This document shows positions 62,900 through 64,000 of a stretch of 64,000 nucleotides of DNA, in pieces (the stretch's first letter is position 1; every line of letters starts with the position of its first letter). Made by a program: the position numbers and the translations under genes. The stretch lies in assembly GCA_943846675.1 (NCBI GenBank), contig OX044357.1, positions 2,976,001 to 3,040,000 of the forward strand, given 5' to 3'. Below the pieces are notes generated by a model that saw only the letters and a list, made by a program, of their open reading frames with translations, was not told the DNA's origin and searched no databases. The DNA is from UBA987 sp002292105 (lineage in GTDB: Bacteria > Bacteroidota > Bacteroidia > NS11-12g > UBA9320).

Positions 62900-64000
62900 A
62901 TGGCAAACAAACCAATAGTAATGAGTAAACTAAAAACACTTATCAGGCTGCATGTTGAATCAGCCTCAAAATCGAAAATGGCTCGTTGTACGGGCATGTC
63001 TCGTAATACAGTCAAGAGCTACCTTCAAAAGATAGCATTGCTGTCTTTGAGCGGTGAAGAGCTGTTGAATCTACAGGAACAGGATCTTTACAAACTTCTT
63101 CAAGAGCAAGTAACTCAAGGGTCTTCGGACAGATTGGGTGACTTGTATCGATTCTTTCGCTACATGGAAAAGGAGCTTAAAAAACCTGGCGTGACCCGCA
63201 AACTTTTGTGGCAAGAATATATAGAGCAATTTCCCCAAGGATATCAACCAAGCCAGTTTAACCACCACTTTGTCCGTTGGCGGGGTACCGAAAAACCTTC
63301 CTTCAAGATAGAACATAAAGCAGGAGATAAACTTTACATAGACTACACAGGCAAGAAACTTCCCTATGTGGATGCTGACACTGGTGAGGTTTTGGCGGCT
63401 GAGGTCTTTGTGAGTATTCTCGGAGCCAGTCAATTAATCTATGTGAAGGCTTCGGCTAGCCAGAAGAAGGAAGACTTGATAGATGGTGTCCAGTCAGCCT
63501 TTAACTATTACGGCGGAGTACCTCAAGCAGTGGTCCCTGACAATCTAAAAAGTGCCGTAAAGAAGAGTCACAGGTATGAGCCTACAATCAATGAGATGTT
63601 CCAAGATTTTGCTGATCACTATCAGACCGTTGTGTTCCCAGCAAGGGCATACAAACCCAAAGACAAGGCATTAGTCGAAGGAGCGGTAAAGATAATTTAT
63701 CGTGAGATTTATGCGCACTTACGTAATCGCCCCCTAACAAATCTTGATGAGCTCAACATAGCTATTAGTCCCCTTCTAGAGAAGTTGAATAACCGAAAGC
63801 TCACTACAGGGCAGTTATCCCGCAGGCAGCTCTTTGATCAATTAGAAAAGAAGTACCTAAAACCGCTTGCTGGACAAACCTACCAAATAAAAGAGACTAC
63901 CTGGGTTACAGTAATGAAGACGGGACATATTCTCCTACATAAAGACAAGCACTATTACAGTGTTCCTTACAAGTTTATTGGCAAGAAAGTGAAACTAGTG
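62900..64000 (+). CDS. istA: IS21-family transposase IstA (partial, runs off the window)
   Basis: 367 residues up to the window edge with no stop. GGAG lies 6 bp before the ATG. Residues ~25-45 form a helix-turn-helix (MARCTGMSRNTVKSYL). The DDE core is seen in LYIDYTGK, VVPDNLKSAV and KDKALVEGAV. IstA works with the ATPase IstB, expected just downstream. Confidence 0.93.
   Translation, partial: MANKPIVMSKLKTLIRLHVESASKSKMARCTGMSRNTVKSYLQKIALLSLSGEELLNLQEQDLYKLLQEQVTQGSSDRLGDLYRFFRYMEKELKKPGVTRKLLWQEYIEQFPQGYQPSQFNHHFVRWRGTEKPSFKIEHKAGDKLYIDYTGKKLPYVDADTGEVLAAEVFVSILGASQLIYVKASASQKKEDLIDGVQSAFNYYGGVPQAVVPDNLKSAVKKSHRYEPTINEMFQDFADHYQTVVFPARAYKPKDKALVEGAVKIIYREIYAHLRNRPLTNLDELNIAISPLLEKLNNRKLTTGQLSRRQLFDQLEKKYLKPLAGQTYQIKETTWVTVMKTGHILLHKDKHYYSVPYKFIGKKVKLV

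Larger units (their letters stand above)
62734..64000 (+). mobile_element. IS21-family element, left part
   Basis: Starts in a cluster of repeated TGACCA-type end sequences and contains istA; the istB gene and the right end lie beyond the window. The left end may be at 62734 (TGACCAG) or 62741 (TGTAAACC). It interrupts the gene fragment at 62508-62733. Confidence 0.82.

Overview
The window is a stretch of an AT-rich chromosome from a member of the Bacteroidota, most likely an aerobic, marine-type member of the Flavobacteriales. The signs are type IX secretion (T9SS) sorting domains of both the A and the B kind, a PorP/SprF-like and a PorV/PorQ-like outer-membrane protein, a family III glutamine synthetase, menaquinone genes, many Bacteroidota-only families (DUF5777, DUF6029, DUF6913 by recall) and promoters of the Bacteroidota form TAnnTTTG. 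The exact genus cannot be read from the sequence.

Layout. 1-7.8 kb: the 3' end of a menA-like gene followed by menC, a LamG/T9SS secreted protein, then a run of EamA transporter, YicC-type RNase, gmk and nadD, a K+ channel and a methyltransferase. 7.96-17.0 kb is the accessory-looking part. A secreted-protein gene is cut off by an IS3-family element. Next comes a 6-kb segment (acetaldehyde dehydrogenase, a DnaE2-like polymerase and a Y-family polymerase) flanked by two inverted copies of a ~410-430 nt non-coding repeat, and beyond it the partner hydratase of the dehydrogenase. 17.1-26.9 kb: PorV/PorQ-like protein, lipoprotein beta-propeller, menE with a Tat-exported PLP enzyme, then three periplasmic PpiC/SurA folding factors and a MoxR ATPase. 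27.0-38.6 kb, mostly minus strand: PorP/SprF-SPOR protein with a giant T9SS type-B cargo, dapA-DUF6913-ligA, a cytochrome c/DUF5777 operon and a frameshifted lipoprotein gene. 38.6-50 kb: DUF6029, lhgO, prfA, glnN, an OmpA/PorE-like lipoprotein, purM, rlmN. 50-61.7 kb: cell-wall recycling (anmK), amino-acid dehydrogenases, an S41 protease, small lipoproteins, der and era. 61.8-64 kb: a tandem array of tRNA-like units leading into a real initiator tRNA, then a broken mobile-element gene and an IS21-family element running off the window.

Most genes are housekeeping. Cell-envelope themes recur: T9SS export (PorV, PorP, sorting-domain cargo), outer-membrane protein folding (SurA-type PPIases), peptidoglycan contact (SPOR and OmpA domains) and many lipoproteins.

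The most unusual signals are non-coding. First, three degenerate initiator-tRNA-like units precede the intact tRNA-fMet; two of them have stems that change in a compensating way, and all three carry a TCCGCC-N4-GGCGGA palindrome. Second, the same palindrome can be seen as clean insertions when the two long inverted repeats at 9.9 and 16 kb are compared. Third, those inverted repeats bracket a segment whose inversion would restore a hydratase-dehydrogenase gene order.
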